Part shown: piece after piece, positions 33,086 to 44,404 of the stretch | How the letters are laid out: each line of letters opens with the position of its first letter | How positions within the stretch are numbered: position 1 is the stretch's first letter | Source: Cherax quadricarinatus | Lineage: Eukaryota > Arthropoda > Malacostraca > Decapoda > Parastacidae | Assembly (NCBI RefSeq): GCF_038502225.1 | Contig: NC_091321.1 | Span: 36,431,048 to 36,495,047 of the forward strand | Direction: 5' to 3' | Length of the DNA: 64,000 bases | Notes under the pieces: generated by a model | What the model was told of the DNA's origin: nothing | The model's database searches: none | What the model saw: the letters and a program-made list of their open reading frames with translations, nothing else | Program-made: the position numbers and the translations under genes

Positions 33086-34775
33086 ATGTCAATCAATCAA
33101 TCAAGTTTACAATGCGGGGTTTACAGATTTTGGTTATTGTGTGGTTTACATGTAATAAAATACTAATTACAGAGGGGGGCCACTAGGACACCTAGCATGG
33201 CTAGGCAATTATGGAGTAAGTTGACTAAATACTAAGTGACTAAATACTAGTTTGTGAGTCTAGCAATGTGAATGCTTTTGTTTCGGCACATTGGATTATC
33301 ACAGGCAAACTTATGACTATTTAGGAATCATTATTTTAAGATTAAGATTGGTATTTCTGTGCTTATAGTCAAATGGGTGAGTGAGTGTAAGTGTGAACCA
33401 CCAGATGGTTTTTATGTAGTTAGTTGATGGGGTGTATCAGGGAGAAAAGATGTTTTCTAACGGTAGTTTTGAAGGTGATGAATGTGTTTGCAGTTCCAGA
33501 GTTTTCAGGTAGGGTGTTCCAGATTTTAGGGCCTTTGACATACATTGAATTTTTATAAAGGTTTAGTCGGACACTGGGAATGTCGTAGAGATGTTTGTGT
33601 CTGGTGTTATGCCTGTGGGTCCTGTCACAACTATTAAGATAGCGTTTTAGGTCAAGGTTAATATTGGAATTTAAGGTCCTGTAGATGTAGATTGCACAGT
33701 AGTAAGTGTGGATGTTCTGAACAGAGAATAAGTTTAGATCTATGAAGAGTGGGGGGTTGTATTGCCAGGGATGGGATTTAGTGATTATTCTTACTGCTGC
33801 TTTTTGTTGGGTCATTATTGGCTTTAGGTGTGTTGCTGCAATTGATCCCGAAGCCCAAATAGCATAGGTGAGGTATGGATAAATGAGTGAATGGTATAGT
33901 GTGAGAAGGGCATTTTGCGGCACGTAGTATCGTATCTTGGAGAGGATCCAAACTGTTTTGGATACTTCTTTTGTTATGTGTTGGATATGGGTGCTAAAAT
34001 TCAGGTTGTTGTCGAGGTATAGGCCCAGGAATTTGCCCTCATTATGTCTGGCAATTAGAGTATTGTCGATCTTAATGTTAAGTTGCACAACACCTGCTCT
34101 GCTATCAAACATAATATAGTAGGTTTTTTCAGTGTTAAGTTTATTGGCTGTCATCCAAATCGATATTTTGAGCAGCTCCTCGTTAACAATGGTGTGGAGG
34201 GTGGCAAGATTAGGATGAGAGATAACATAAGTCGTGTCGTCAGCAAAGATAATGGGTTACAGGTGTTGGGATACGTTTGAAAGATCATTGATGTAAATGA
34301 GGAAGAGCAGGGGACCAAGGACACTTCCCTGCGGAACTCCAGTATCAAGTGGCCGTGTTGATGATGCTGTGTCTTAATGGTGACATACTGATACCTATTA
34401 GTAAGGTAGGATTTGAAATATGCGAGCATGTGGCCTCTTATACCATAATGGTCAAGTTTGTGGAGTAGGATGCCGTGGTCTACTGTGTCAAAAGTAATGA
34501 AATAGCATGTGAAAGGACATGGGCCGCTCACTTATACAATAATGGTGGGACATGACACAGATTCCCTGAGTTATTTTTAGGTGACTTTATAATCTCGGTG
34601 ACTTCAGTGGGCTCAGTTGGTACAAGATAGAAGGAATTTGGAAAATTCCCATCTAGGTAGTCCCCAGCATGGGCGTTAGTACGTGAGATTTTACTGGCAA
34701 GATTAGATCCTATGGTTGAGAAGAAGTTGTTTATCTTGTTAGCTGTATCAGTGGGATGCAGTGTTGTTTCATTAG
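33086..34775 (-). pseudogene. LINE copy 3, segment 1 (RT and 3' UTR)
   Basis: The minus strand carries TNKINNFFSTIGSNLASK (linker, 34528-34782), then after a large internal deletion that removes the NYRPISN part of RT, FDTVDHGILLHKLDHYGIRG, a FADDTT box near 34225-34245 in a shifted frame, and the long C-terminal frame 34154-33420 (TEKTYYIMFDSRAG, ILSKIRYYVPQNALLTLYHS, YLYDIP-type end). The 3' UTR reaches a TTGA-repeat tail near 33086-33103. It belongs to the same superfamily as copies 1 and 2 but a different subfamily. It continues at 44728-45035 and 59454-59640. Confidence 0.88.
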
Positions 34776-34964
34776 AAACCATACCACGGGTTGGGATAGA
34801 ACCTGCGATCAGAGAGTCTCAAAACTCCAGACCATCACGTTAGCCACTGGACCAGCTAGCCACAATAGGATTCGTACAACTAGGTATATTTCTACACCAT
34901 AGGAAGGTTAGCATAGGCACCACTGACCACAAATGCAAGTTTTTACAGACGAATCTCCAGCTAG
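34776..34964 (-). repeat. tRNA-like repeat unit 1, split by element D
   Basis: Read on the minus strand it contains a tRNA-like block: TGGTCCAGTGGCTAACG (A-box-like) and GGTTCTATCCC (34793-34803, a degenerate B box). It is ~90 percent identical by eye to 44495-44683. It begins inside what would be the terminal inverted repeat of unit 2, so its outer end is lost. Its downstream part continues at 44405-44454 beyond element D. Confidence 0.75.
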
Positions 34965-36012
34965 TGTTGAAGATATTGGCCTTACCAGCTATGTTTATAT
35001 AAATATAGGAAACACTTAGCTGATAAATGACAGCAAATCGTCTACACAGCCGCCCCTGCAGGCGAGGTCTAGAAGCTGTCGAAACCATCTCAACATGGGC
35101 TGTTAAGAGATACAATTTGTAAGTATAAATTACCCCTAGGGGGTGTTATGTCAGCATATTTCATTCGATGATGGCTGACGAAATACCTACTTGTTTGGAC
35201 TCAAAAGTCCACACCTTACTGCCGATTATAGGTTGATTACAAACTCCTTGTGACTCAAGAATTGCGCAATCCCCCGATCTACAAGAAATTCGTAACATAC
35301 CTTGCTCTTTGTAACGTGAGCTATGGTGTTCTCAACACCTTCGACAGGTATCGGTGACTTGATAGAAGCTGAAGTGTCCTTGGATGTCCACATCTTCCAT
35401 TGTCTAGGAAACGCACACTGGTACACTATGTTCCACAAGATTTGTCTTTATTGTTCACAATGTATCACAAGAGAAGCTGATCACACTTCTCTTAAGTGTT
35501 TATTGTGTTTGAGACACTTGTTCACACTAACGCACAGATCAGTATCCTGGCATCAGTGTCACTCTCCCTAGAGTCAAAGATAGTCTGGCGTCGCCACACC
35601 GCCCCAAGCCGTCACTCCCTAGCACAAAAAAAAACACTGACCTAGTACCTTTCATCCTTGTCACCTCCTCGATGAAGCAAAGCAGAATGTTTGTTTCTTG
35701 CTGTCTTAAGCATAGACAACAATGTACACTATCTTTACTATGGTAATAAAGTGGGAGCAGGATTTTCCTTAATTGTCCTGCTAAGTAAGAGATGTATAGT
35801 CTCTTATAAAAATACACTTTGCAACACTGCTGCAAGGAGCAGAGGTCACTTGACTACGTGGCATAGCATCTGTGATCAATTACTCACTCTAGCAGTAAAC
35901 AAGATGCTCGCCCCTTCTGAGAGGGCTTGGCCCCTCAGGGCTGAAAGGGGCTGAAGGGGCTGAAAGGGCTGAAGGGGGCTGATAACCTCCTCCTGGAGAA
36001 AATTTCTCCACA
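34965..36012 (-). repeat. Element D 3' LTR
   Basis: This is the 1048-bp copy. On the minus strand it starts TGTGGAGAAATTTTCTCC, which includes an inverted GGAGAAATTTTCTCC, and ends ATATCTTCAACA. A short GGGGCTGAAAGGGGCTGAAG-type repeat lies at 35935-35985 (plus strand), and the last ~41 codons of the gag-pol frame lie inside this LTR. Confidence 0.95.
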
Positions 36013-39000
36013 CTGGGGGGCGGCGGAGGTTCGCTGCAGGTGAACTGTTCATCACTTAACATTAATTTGATTTTCTCACTCGCCACCACTGCTGCTTGTC
36101 TTTTCTGAACAGCTTTAGTCTGTGTGGTTTCTGGAGAATCACTAATTTTGTTTTCAACACTGTGTAATTCTAACGGCACTAGTTTATTTATTGTCCGCTT
36201 ATTCACTACACCTTTGTTCAAAACATCAACTGTCCTGATGATTCCATTTGCATCAGGATATATGTTCACAATTTTTCCAAGTGGCCATTGGGACCTCGGA
36301 CCATCATTGTCGATAATTACTATGTCACCAGGTCTTAAGGACTTATGATTTTCAGGAACACCAGCTCCATAGAAGTGTTCTCTCAATGAGGTGAGATAGT
36401 CTTCTCGCCAAATTTTCTCCCAATATTCAATCACTTTATTAAGATGTTTGAATTTACGTCTGAGTTGCTCAGGTTCGAAATAAGTAGGATCCTCTATGAT
36501 TTCTTTATCATTCATGGGAGGAACAGGTTCGAGCCTTCTGCCATGGAGTAAATGAGATGGACTTAACAATTCTAAATTGTCCAGATCATCGGTAACATAA
36601 GTTAGAGGTCTGTTGTTGACTCTATTTTCTATTTCAGTCACAACTGTACAGAATTCTTCTAAGTCGATTCTCTGACGATGAAGAGTCTTCCTTAAACAAC
36701 GTTTTACAAAGCCGATCATTCTTTCATAAAATCCGCCGTGCCATGGAGATTTAGGAGGAATGTATCTCCAACGACAACTGCGTTGATTCAGCATCTGTTG
36801 TACCTCTGGTTGATCAAAGATCTTGCTTATATAAGCAGCACCAGCAACAAAGTTCGTTGCATTATCTGAAATCATCAGTCTGGGACACGCACTTCTGGCT
36901 GCAAACCTTCTGAATAATTTGATAAAAGTTTCAGCAGACATGTCAGTGGCTACTTCTAGATGTACTGCTCTAATCGTAGCACAAGTGAACAAACAGATGT
37001 ACACCTTGATGGGAACTTTGTCAACTGTTTTGGTTAAAATTATTGGTCCAGTGTAATCTACACCTGTCACCTCAAATGGAGTGATATGACAAACTCTTTC
37101 AGAGGGATATGGAGGTGGACCTGGATACTGACATACTCGCATATCGCAGTGACGACAAGTAATACAGTCCCTTATTTGTTTTTTCACACTTTGTCGACCT
37201 TGAGATATCCAGTAGGATTGTCGTATATGACAAAGTGTGTCAGCTACCCCACCATGTAACACGTTACTGTGGGCGTTTTGAACAATCAGTTTTGTTAGCC
37301 AATGATTCTTGGGGATCAATATTGGATGTATGGCTTCTTTAGGTAGTGAAGAATTATGAATTCTTCCTCGACATCTCATAATCTTTTCTGAGTCGAGATA
37401 AAGTCCTAAAGAATTAATCATAACAGGTTTCTTTGGGGATTTATCTTGTGTTTCTAGAAATTTATATTCTGTAGAGAAAACATCTTTCTGTATTAGTTTC
37501 ATCCAGTATTTAATGGTTTCAAGACATTCATAATCAGGTTTTATTCCTTTAATGAATTTATGGACAAGAGCTGTAACTCTTAATAATTTACCCAAAGATG
37601 AGTATTTAGACTCATCAATGACTCTTTCTGTTGTGGCTCCTGCAGTATTTACACAACTTATTTCTGCTGTGTTCAAGCAGACTGTTTCTTTTGGCATAAT
37701 GTGTGCTTTTTGCTGAGGCCAGTTATTTTCATCAGAGAGCCAGTTCGGTCCGTGGAGCCATAATTTATTATCCACAAATTTCTTGAGTGGGACACCACGT
37801 GACAACATGTCAGCTGGATTCTCTTGGGTAGAGACGTGAAGAAAGAGATAATCTCTCTGCATCTCTTTTATTTCTGCTACTCTGTTCTGTACATAGACCA
37901 ACTTACTCTTATTATTTCTTAACCACTGGAGAACTGCCTCATTATCACTCCAGATCACGGTTTTTTGAATATTGAGATGATCAAGTACTTTGTTGAGATA
38001 GACAGCTAATTTTGTACCTACATAGAGTGCTGTCAGTTCCAATTGTGGTACTGTTCTGACCTTCAAGGGTGCTACCCTGGCCTTTGAAGTAATTAGTGTA
38101 CTTCCTTCAGCATTACTCATGTAAGCTACAGTGCCATAACCTTTGGTTGACGCATCACAGAACACATGTAATGTGTACTTGTTTCCCTCTTGACCTATTT
38201 GTCTGGGAAGTTTAATTTGATGAAGTTGTTTAAACTCCTTGGATATTTCATCCCATGCTTGACTCATTTCTAGAGGCAAGTTCTCATCCCAACCAATTTT
38301 GAGTTTCCATGCATCTTGCATAAGCATTTTACCCTTTATGGTAATTGGTGAGACGAGTCCTAGAGGATCAAAACATTGTGATACCTCTGACAGTAAACTA
38401 CGTTTAATGAGTGTACTGCATGATTTATTGTTTATCTTTTTGAGACTCAAAGTATCTTCCTGTGTGTTCCAATTAAGTCCCAGCATATTGTTGCAATCAG
38501 GAATTTCAGATTCAGGGAAATCTTCTTTGATAAGTTCCCTTAATTGCTTTGAATTTGTATTCCACATCCTTAGAGGCATATTTGCTTCTTTCATCTCCTT
38601 GTTAGCTTCTCTGTATAAGGATTTCAAATCCTCCTCTTTATTCACAGTACCTTGAAGATTGTCGACATAGAAACTTTTCTTTGATATTTCTTTGAAGGGA
38701 CTTTCAGATTTTTTCAAATGTGTATTTAGAGTAGTTTCTAGTAAGAATGGAGAGGATGTTGCACCAAATAATACTGATTTGAAACGATAAGTTTTCACAG
38801 GACTTTGAGGATCATGTGGATTTTCAGGCCACAAGAATCGAGTATAATCTCTATCTATTTCTTGTAGTCCTACTCTTAAGAAAGCTTTGGAAATATCAGC
38901 CGTGTAGGCATATGGGTTTGTGCGAAATTTCATAAGCACGTCTCCAAGCTTCTCAGTTAGTGAGGGTCCGGTCATCAGACAGTCATTAAGACTTGCTACA

Positions 39001-41330
39001 TCTTTATTTGCACGTGCGCTGCAATTATATACAACACGTAGTGGAGTGGTTCCAGAATCTTTTCTGACTCCATGGTGTGGGAGATAATGAGCTTCTGTCT
39101 TCAACTTATCTTCGACTATTTCCTCAATGAATTTATTGTCCAACTGTTCTTGTATGATATTATCATAAACAGTCAGTAGCTCTGGATTCTTCCTGAGCTC
39201 ATGTATTTGTGCTTTCATCTGTCCGAAAGCCATGTGATAATTGCTAGGTAGATGTGGTGGATTTAATTTCCATGGTAACCTAACCCAATACTGTCCATCT
39301 TTATATTTGACAGTGTCCAAATATTGGTTATAAGTCTGAGACTCTTGTGGGCTTGGTTTATTTACATCAATACCTATCGCATCTAAATCCCACAACTTAT
39401 CAACTGGTTCATTCATTTCTTCCAGTAATGATAATTTTTGCTGTGGTACATGATCAGCGGTTATTCTCGTAACTAGTACATTTTCCACTGAATCAATATC
39501 AGCTTCTTTCCCACTTTGAGAGGGAATGGGACCCCATATCATGTGGCCTCCTGCTGTTTTCAGCAAGTGAACATCATATTTACTTACTATATTTTGCACA
39601 AAACAGTGATAATAATCACTTCCAATGATTAAATCAATTGGATTAATTGTGTCCGTCTGTATATCAGGACAGGCTAACTTGACCTTAGCTGCTTTCAGTG
39701 TTGCAACTGTTTCTTTTAATCCCTGGATCTGCACAGACTTAGGCAAATCATCTACTACCACAGCTTCTACATTCTTTTTCCTGTTTCCTAGACCAACAGT
39801 GATTTTGGATAGGTCATATGTCTGTTTACCAGAATTGTGGAAAAAACCAGCTATATCTAACTGTATTTTGGCATAGGGTTGTTTATTCAGTTTCTGCAAC
39901 ACTGTTCTTCTTATGAAGGACCTTTGTGAGCCTTGATCAAATAATGTTAGCACATTGGTTTTGTGTAATTTATTAGATAACTCAACTCGAGCTATCGGGA
40001 GAGCAGTTGCTTTAAACTTATCTCTCACATTTAATGCTGTTGCTTGTTGACTTCCTGATTCTGTGGAAGTCTTCTGCTGTTCAGCAAAAGTATTTGGGCA
40101 TAATGCTGTATGATGCATACCCTTGCATTTAAAACACTTCTTCAGTGAGCATTTACCTCCCTTGTGTTCACCTAAACACTTGATGCACCTTTTCAGCTGA
40201 TGAACACGTTGTTTACGTGCCTCCATTGATGTGTATTGAATACAATACTGTGCCCAATGTGTTCCATCACAAAGTACACATTTTGGAGTACGTTTATGTA
40301 TGACAGTCTGTTTACTGTCTGTTGTATTCACAGCTTGATAAATGCCTATATGGGATTTCCAATGCTGTGGTTTAGTGGGAGTAGGTATACTCTTTTTATA
40401 CTGAGTTGAAGGTTTATTATCCACTGGATTTGTGGATTTTTCGTCTTGTCTCGTTGCTTGCATGCATGAAACTATTGTTTGTAAACCACTGCTAATTTCT
40501 TCACAAGTGAAATAGCGTTTATTGAACATAATATTTAATCGTTCAATAGTTTGTGGTGACAGCTTATCCTGTACAATACCACTGATAAACCAATCACATT
40601 GCCTTAGGTCATATTTAGCATCTAGAGATCTGAGACTATTGTCTAATATGATTCTAAATGCCTGTAAGTCTGAATAACAATGTTTGGGTGGCTTCAAGCT
40701 TGATATTAAGACTGCATGTCTAACTCTAGCCTTGTCATCATCAAAGTAATTGTCTGCTAAGACACGTAAGGCTATTTGATAATTGCCTTTAACCACCGGA
40801 AATGACTTAATCAGTTCATAGGGTTCTCCCTTCACAAGACATTTAAGATAATTGAACTTAGCAATCTCATCTATGTCAGTTCGTGAATTTACTATGGATT
40901 GAAAACCACTAATGAATTCTTCATAATTATGACCTTGGAAAATAGGTAATGACAATGTAGGTAAGCTTGGTAATGGGACACTTGTTGTTACAGGTGTAAC
41001 AGGTGTTTGACCACTAGTAGTAGGTCTCTGTGACAGAGTTTTACGGCAGATAGCCTGTACTCCTGTCCACCTTAATTGTTGATCACTAAAAGTATCCAAA
41101 ACATTTTTAATTTCATCCTCAGATGGATCTGATTCAAGAAATTTATTTTCATAATGTGTATAGTCTGAATTAATTATTTTCATACGTTGTGTAAATAATT
41201 CAAACTTGACCTCGAGATCATCAAAATCTATGTTTGTATCTTGAGTTAATCCTATACAGACTGAAATTAGATTTTCTAATTGTGTAATCTTAGTCTGTAA
41301 AGACTGAAACTGAGTTTTCAAACAAGCCAT
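35889..41330 (-). CDS. Element D BEL/Pao gag-pol polyprotein
   Basis: 1813 residues, domains in order with approximate positions: N-terminal coiled-coil-like segment (1-60); DUF1759-type gag (130-300, LPIFQGHNYEEFISGFQSIV); zinc knuckles (355-410, CFKCKGMHHTALC); DUF1758-type aspartic protease (near 464, TLFDQGSQRSFI); RT (about 740-960), catalytic box YVDN near 887; Pao-type RNase H (VFCDASTKGYGTVAYM near 1058); integrase H2C2 (1350-1393), core D,D,E (GVDYTGPI near 1422, SDNATNF near 1489, GGFYERMIGF near 1534); DUF5641-type C-terminus (RPGDIVIIDNDGP). YVDN also occurs in element E, so it is a lineage variant and not a mutation. No frameshift or stop. The stop codon lies in the 3' LTR. Confidence 0.95.
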   Translation of the reverse strand: MACLKTQFQSLQTKITQLENLISVCIGLTQDTNIDFDDLEVKFELFTQRMKIINSDYTHYENKFLESDPSEDEIKNVLDTFSDQQLRWTGVQAICRKTLSQRPTTSGQTPVTPVTTSVPLPSLPTLSLPIFQGHNYEEFISGFQSIVNSRTDIDEIAKFNYLKCLVKGEPYELIKSFPVVKGNYQIALRVLADNYFDDDKARVRHAVLISSLKPPKHCYSDLQAFRIILDNSLRSLDAKYDLRQCDWFISGIVQDKLSPQTIERLNIMFNKRYFTCEEISSGLQTIVSCMQATRQDEKSTNPVDNKPSTQYKKSIPTPTKPQHWKSHIGIYQAVNTTDSKQTVIHKRTPKCVLCDGTHWAQYCIQYTSMEARKQRVHQLKRCIKCLGEHKGGKCSLKKCFKCKGMHHTALCPNTFAEQQKTSTESGSQQATALNVRDKFKATALPIARVELSNKLHKTNVLTLFDQGSQRSFIRRTVLQKLNKQPYAKIQLDIAGFFHNSGKQTYDLSKITVGLGNRKKNVEAVVVDDLPKSVQIQGLKETVATLKAAKVKLACPDIQTDTINPIDLIIGSDYYHCFVQNIVSKYDVHLLKTAGGHMIWGPIPSQSGKEADIDSVENVLVTRITADHVPQQKLSLLEEMNEPVDKLWDLDAIGIDVNKPSPQESQTYNQYLDTVKYKDGQYWVRLPWKLNPPHLPSNYHMAFGQMKAQIHELRKNPELLTVYDNIIQEQLDNKFIEEIVEDKLKTEAHYLPHHGVRKDSGTTPLRVVYNCSARANKDVASLNDCLMTGPSLTEKLGDVLMKFRTNPYAYTADISKAFLRVGLQEIDRDYTRFLWPENPHDPQSPVKTYRFKSVLFGATSSPFLLETTLNTHLKKSESPFKEISKKSFYVDNLQGTVNKEEDLKSLYREANKEMKEANMPLRMWNTNSKQLRELIKEDFPESEIPDCNNMLGLNWNTQEDTLSLKKINNKSCSTLIKRSLLSEVSQCFDPLGLVSPITIKGKMLMQDAWKLKIGWDENLPLEMSQAWDEISKEFKQLHQIKLPRQIGQEGNKYTLHVFCDASTKGYGTVAYMSNAEGSTLITSKARVAPLKVRTVPQLELTALYVGTKLAVYLNKVLDHLNIQKTVIWSDNEAVLQWLRNNKSKLVYVQNRVAEIKEMQRDYLFLHVSTQENPADMLSRGVPLKKFVDNKLWLHGPNWLSDENNWPQQKAHIMPKETVCLNTAEISCVNTAGATTERVIDESKYSSLGKLLRVTALVHKFIKGIKPDYECLETIKYWMKLIQKDVFSTEYKFLETQDKSPKKPVMINSLGLYLDSEKIMRCRGRIHNSSLPKEAIHPILIPKNHWLTKLIVQNAHSNVLHGGVADTLCHIRQSYWISQGRQSVKKQIRDCITCRHCDMRVCQYPGPPPYPSERVCHITPFEVTGVDYTGPIILTKTVDKVPIKVYICLFTCATIRAVHLEVATDMSAETFIKLFRRFAARSACPRLMISDNATNFVAGAAYISKIFDQPEVQQMLNQRSCRWRYIPPKSPWHGGFYERMIGFVKRCLRKTLHRQRIDLEEFCTVVTEIENRVNNRPLTYVTDDLDNLELLSPSHLLHGRRLEPVPPMNDKEIIEDPTYFEPEQLRRKFKHLNKVIEYWEKIWREDYLTSLREHFYGAGVPENHKSLRPGDIVIIDNDGPRSQWPLGKIVNIYPDANGIIRTVDVLNKGVVNKRTINKLVPLELHSVENKISDSPETTQTKAVQKRQAAVVASEKIKLMLSDEQFTCSEPPPPPSVEKFSPGGGYQPPSALSAPSAPFSPEGPSPLRRGEHLVYC

Positions 41331-43352
41331 TTTAATGGTATACTGAAAATTCTAGCACCACACTTAGAGTGTTTAAAAAACACTGTACTGCTATAGACAG
41401 CTGAGTTTTTGTTATGCTTAACTCAGCAATAATCGAGTCAGACACTACTTGTGGAAAATTTTTGATTTTCCGAAGCTATAGTGCCTAATAGGTGTTTAAT
41501 GTGTCGATATGAATCAAAAATGTATTTGACAATAGGGTAGAACCAAGAGTTCCCTTTGCGCATGCGCGGATGTGCGGGGGTATAGGGACTCTTGGGCCAT
41601 GGGGAGGCGGGAGTTTTTTTGAATGTGGTGAGGAGGCTGGGAAAGCATGGAACCACGAAATTGGCATTCACGGCGGCCTAAGGATTAATATAGGCCTCAT
41701 TTCATAATAGGAAGTGTCGTAACTGTTCCTGGTGAAGAGTGAGGGAACGTGATTTACGGGACCACCGTAAAAGGGTGGTAAAATTAGTGAATAATGGTTT
41801 GACGGGGTGTGACTGGTGCACGGCCATGGTGTGTGTCCAGGGGAAATACCCGTGTGTTAATCTTTGCTCATCGGCCTCAGATCTTAATGGAGTGATCTCT
41901 AATGTGTATAATAATTATGAGACATTAAATCGTCTTGTGAATTGTAATGTAATTAATGATAATAACGCTAAGTTAAGATAATGCGTGAAGTGAAATAAAT
42001 CGCCTTGCTCCGAGTGAACACGCTAGACCTCGTTGTTCCCGTCCAAGGAAAGTGAAGTGCATTGAGTCACGACTTCTAAACCGGGACAAACCGACGGATA
42101 CCTCGTCCTGATGGAATGAGAACCGTGTCGGTGTAGCAGAACATCGAAATGAGATGGTGAATGGAGGAAATAAGGAGTATCAATCACCCACAGTTAAGTA
42201 ACCCTTCTAGTTATAGCAGACTGATACTGGCCAGTTAGGTATGTTGTAATTGGATAGGTTATGAGTGATCCAGCTACATCAAGTGACCACCAGAGAATAT
42301 CTGGTAAGTGGAGAGATTATGTACAAGTGGTTTTCCTTGATGGATATATCCATGTGTAACCTACCCTCCCCCTTCATTCAGTTACACTAATATAATCTAT
42401 ACAGTCCACAATTAATTAGTAGCACTGTACTTGTGGGTGCTATCCAATCCATACTGGTCTCGGATAGATATGGATAAGATTGTGAGGTCGAAGGAACCAC
42501 TTGCCGCGACCAGGGGTGGTTAAGTTTTCTCACATGTCTACACGGGGTGACTATGGTAAACAATATGGTTGTCTCCCGATGAGTTTACTGGTATGTATAT
42601 AATGTTGAGGTACATACAGGTAAGCACCCTATAAAATTTTCCATACTACTGACCCACTAAGCTTAACCTCAGGGTCAATGACCATGAAGGGTACACCGTA
42701 CATGTGGCTGGTGTTTATGGCTTAGAGTTTGCTGTGTCAGCCTGACCACGATGATTAATCGTAAATAACGATATTATACACTTCATTCACTATACACTAT
42801 AAATGTCACTGTATAACTGTAAATCACACGTGAATATTACTTACACATATATAAATTTCACTGTTAATATATATTTGAAAGCTTACACTTTATATATAAG
42901 TTCCTTTAATATAACAGGTAGATCTATAAGAAACAAACTTTAACACAATCTTGTCTCTTAATTTCTGTCTATAAACATTATAAACACTATGTGTATATAT
43001 ACACTCAGACAAACAACATCACTTGGTGTTGTTGTCTTAATCAGCAATTTCTCCAGATTGGAGCAGTGGGTGCAGGATGTGGGTGAGTCACCCAGCTCCC
43101 ATTTTCTTTGGGTGTCCGCTGGGTGAGCGCCCGTTTTCTTTTGAGTGAACGCTGGGTGAGCGCCCGTTTTCTTTTGGCTGCCCATTCTCTGTGATTGAGT
43201 CTGGAGGGACTCATTTATACTGATTTATATTGCAAAACGCTAGTTTTACAGCTTTTTTCGAAGGACCTTGGCTCATAGGTTATTTGTACACTGTAGTACA
43301 ACATATTTGGACCACAGTGTGGTCTTTATCCGGTTCGAGCACGACCAAATTC
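41331..43352 (-). other. Element D 5' leader and primer-binding site
   Basis: The ~2.0 kb between the 5' LTR and the gag ATG has no convincing frame. Next to the LTR the minus strand reads TTTGGTCGTGCTCGAACCGG (about 43329-43348), a tRNA-like primer-binding site resembling the one in element E (TTGGTCCTTGATCGAACTGG). A pair of near-identical 30-bp blocks (GAAAACGGGCGCTCACCC on minus) occurs at 43120-43170. Confidence 0.65.
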
Positions 43353-44404
43353 TGTTAAAGATATTGGCCTTACCAGCTATGTTTATATAAATATAGGAAA
43401 CACTTAGCTGATAAATGACAGCAAATCGTCTACACAGCCGCCCCTGAAGACGAGGTCTAGAAGCTGTCGAAACCATCTCAACATGGGCTGTTAAGAGATA
43501 CAATTTGTAAGTATAAATTACCCCTAGGGGGTGTTATGTCAGCATATTTCATTCGATGATGGCTGACAAAATACCTACTTGTCTGGACTCAAAAGTCCAC
43601 ACCTTACTGCCGATTATAGGTTGATTACAAACTCCTTGTGACTCAAGAATTGCGCAATCCCCCGATCTACAAGAAATTCGTAACATACCTTGCTCTTTGT
43701 AACGTGAGCTATGGTGTTCTCAACACCTTCGACAGGTATTGGTGACTTGATAGAAGCTGAAATGTCCTTGGATGTCCACGTCTTCCATTGTCTAGCTAGG
43801 AAACGCACACTGGTACACTATGTTCCACAAGATTTGTCTTTATTGTTCACAATGTATCACAAGAGAAGCTGATCACACTTCTCTTAAGTGTTTATTGTGT
43901 TTGAGACACTTGTTCACACTAACGCACAGATCAGTATCCTGGCGTCAGTGTCACTCTCCCTAGAGTCAAAGATAGTCTGGCGTCGCCACACTGCCCCAAG
44001 CCGTCACTCCCTAGCACAAAAAAATATGCTGACCTAGTACCTTGCATCCTTGTCACCTCCTCGATGAAGCAAAGCAGAATGTTTGTTTCTTGCTGTCTTA
44101 AGCATAGACAACAATGTACACTATCTTTACTATGGTAATAAAGTGGGAGCAGGATTTTCCTTAATTGTCCTGCTAAGTAAGAGATGTACTGTCTCTTATA
44201 AAAATACACTTTGCAACACCGCTGCAAGGAGCAGAGGTCACTTGACTATGTGGCATAGCATCTGTGATCAATTACTCACTCTAGCAGTAAACAAGACACT
44301 CGCCCCTTTTGAGAGGGCTTGGCCCCTCAGGGCTGAAAGGAGCTGAAGGGGCTGAAAGGGCTGAAGGGGGCTGATACCCCCCTCCTGGAGAAAATTTCTC
44401 CACA
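43353..44404 (-). repeat. Element D 5' LTR
   Basis: This is the 1052-bp LTR matching 34965-36012; it has an extra 4 bp (TAGC) near 43797. Confidence 0.95.

Larger units (their letters stand above)
34965..44404 (-). mobile_element. Element D: complete BEL/Pao LTR retrotransposon with intact gag-pol
   Basis: The LTRs are 34965-36012 and 43353-44404, with perfect 5-bp target copies GCTAG (34960-34964, 44405-44409). A 1813-codon gag-pol frame is uninterrupted on the minus strand. By eye the LTRs differ at roughly 25 positions plus a 4-bp indel, about 2 percent or slightly more. The 5' leader (41331-43352) is long at 2.0 kb. This is the best preserved element in the window. Confidence 0.95.

Noticed and set aside
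34776..34860. A tRNA-Leu or tRNA-Ser gene
   Set aside because: The B box is degenerate (GGTTCTATCCC), the acceptor arm does not pair cleanly by eye, and the block is repeated inside a larger element.
38659..38672. YVDN as an inactivating mutation of the BEL RT
   Set aside because: Elements D and E, clearly diverged, both have YVDN, so it is a lineage variant.
39625..39876. Antisense frames opposite element D and other pol regions
   Set aside because: They are shadows of the sense coding frame with no homology.
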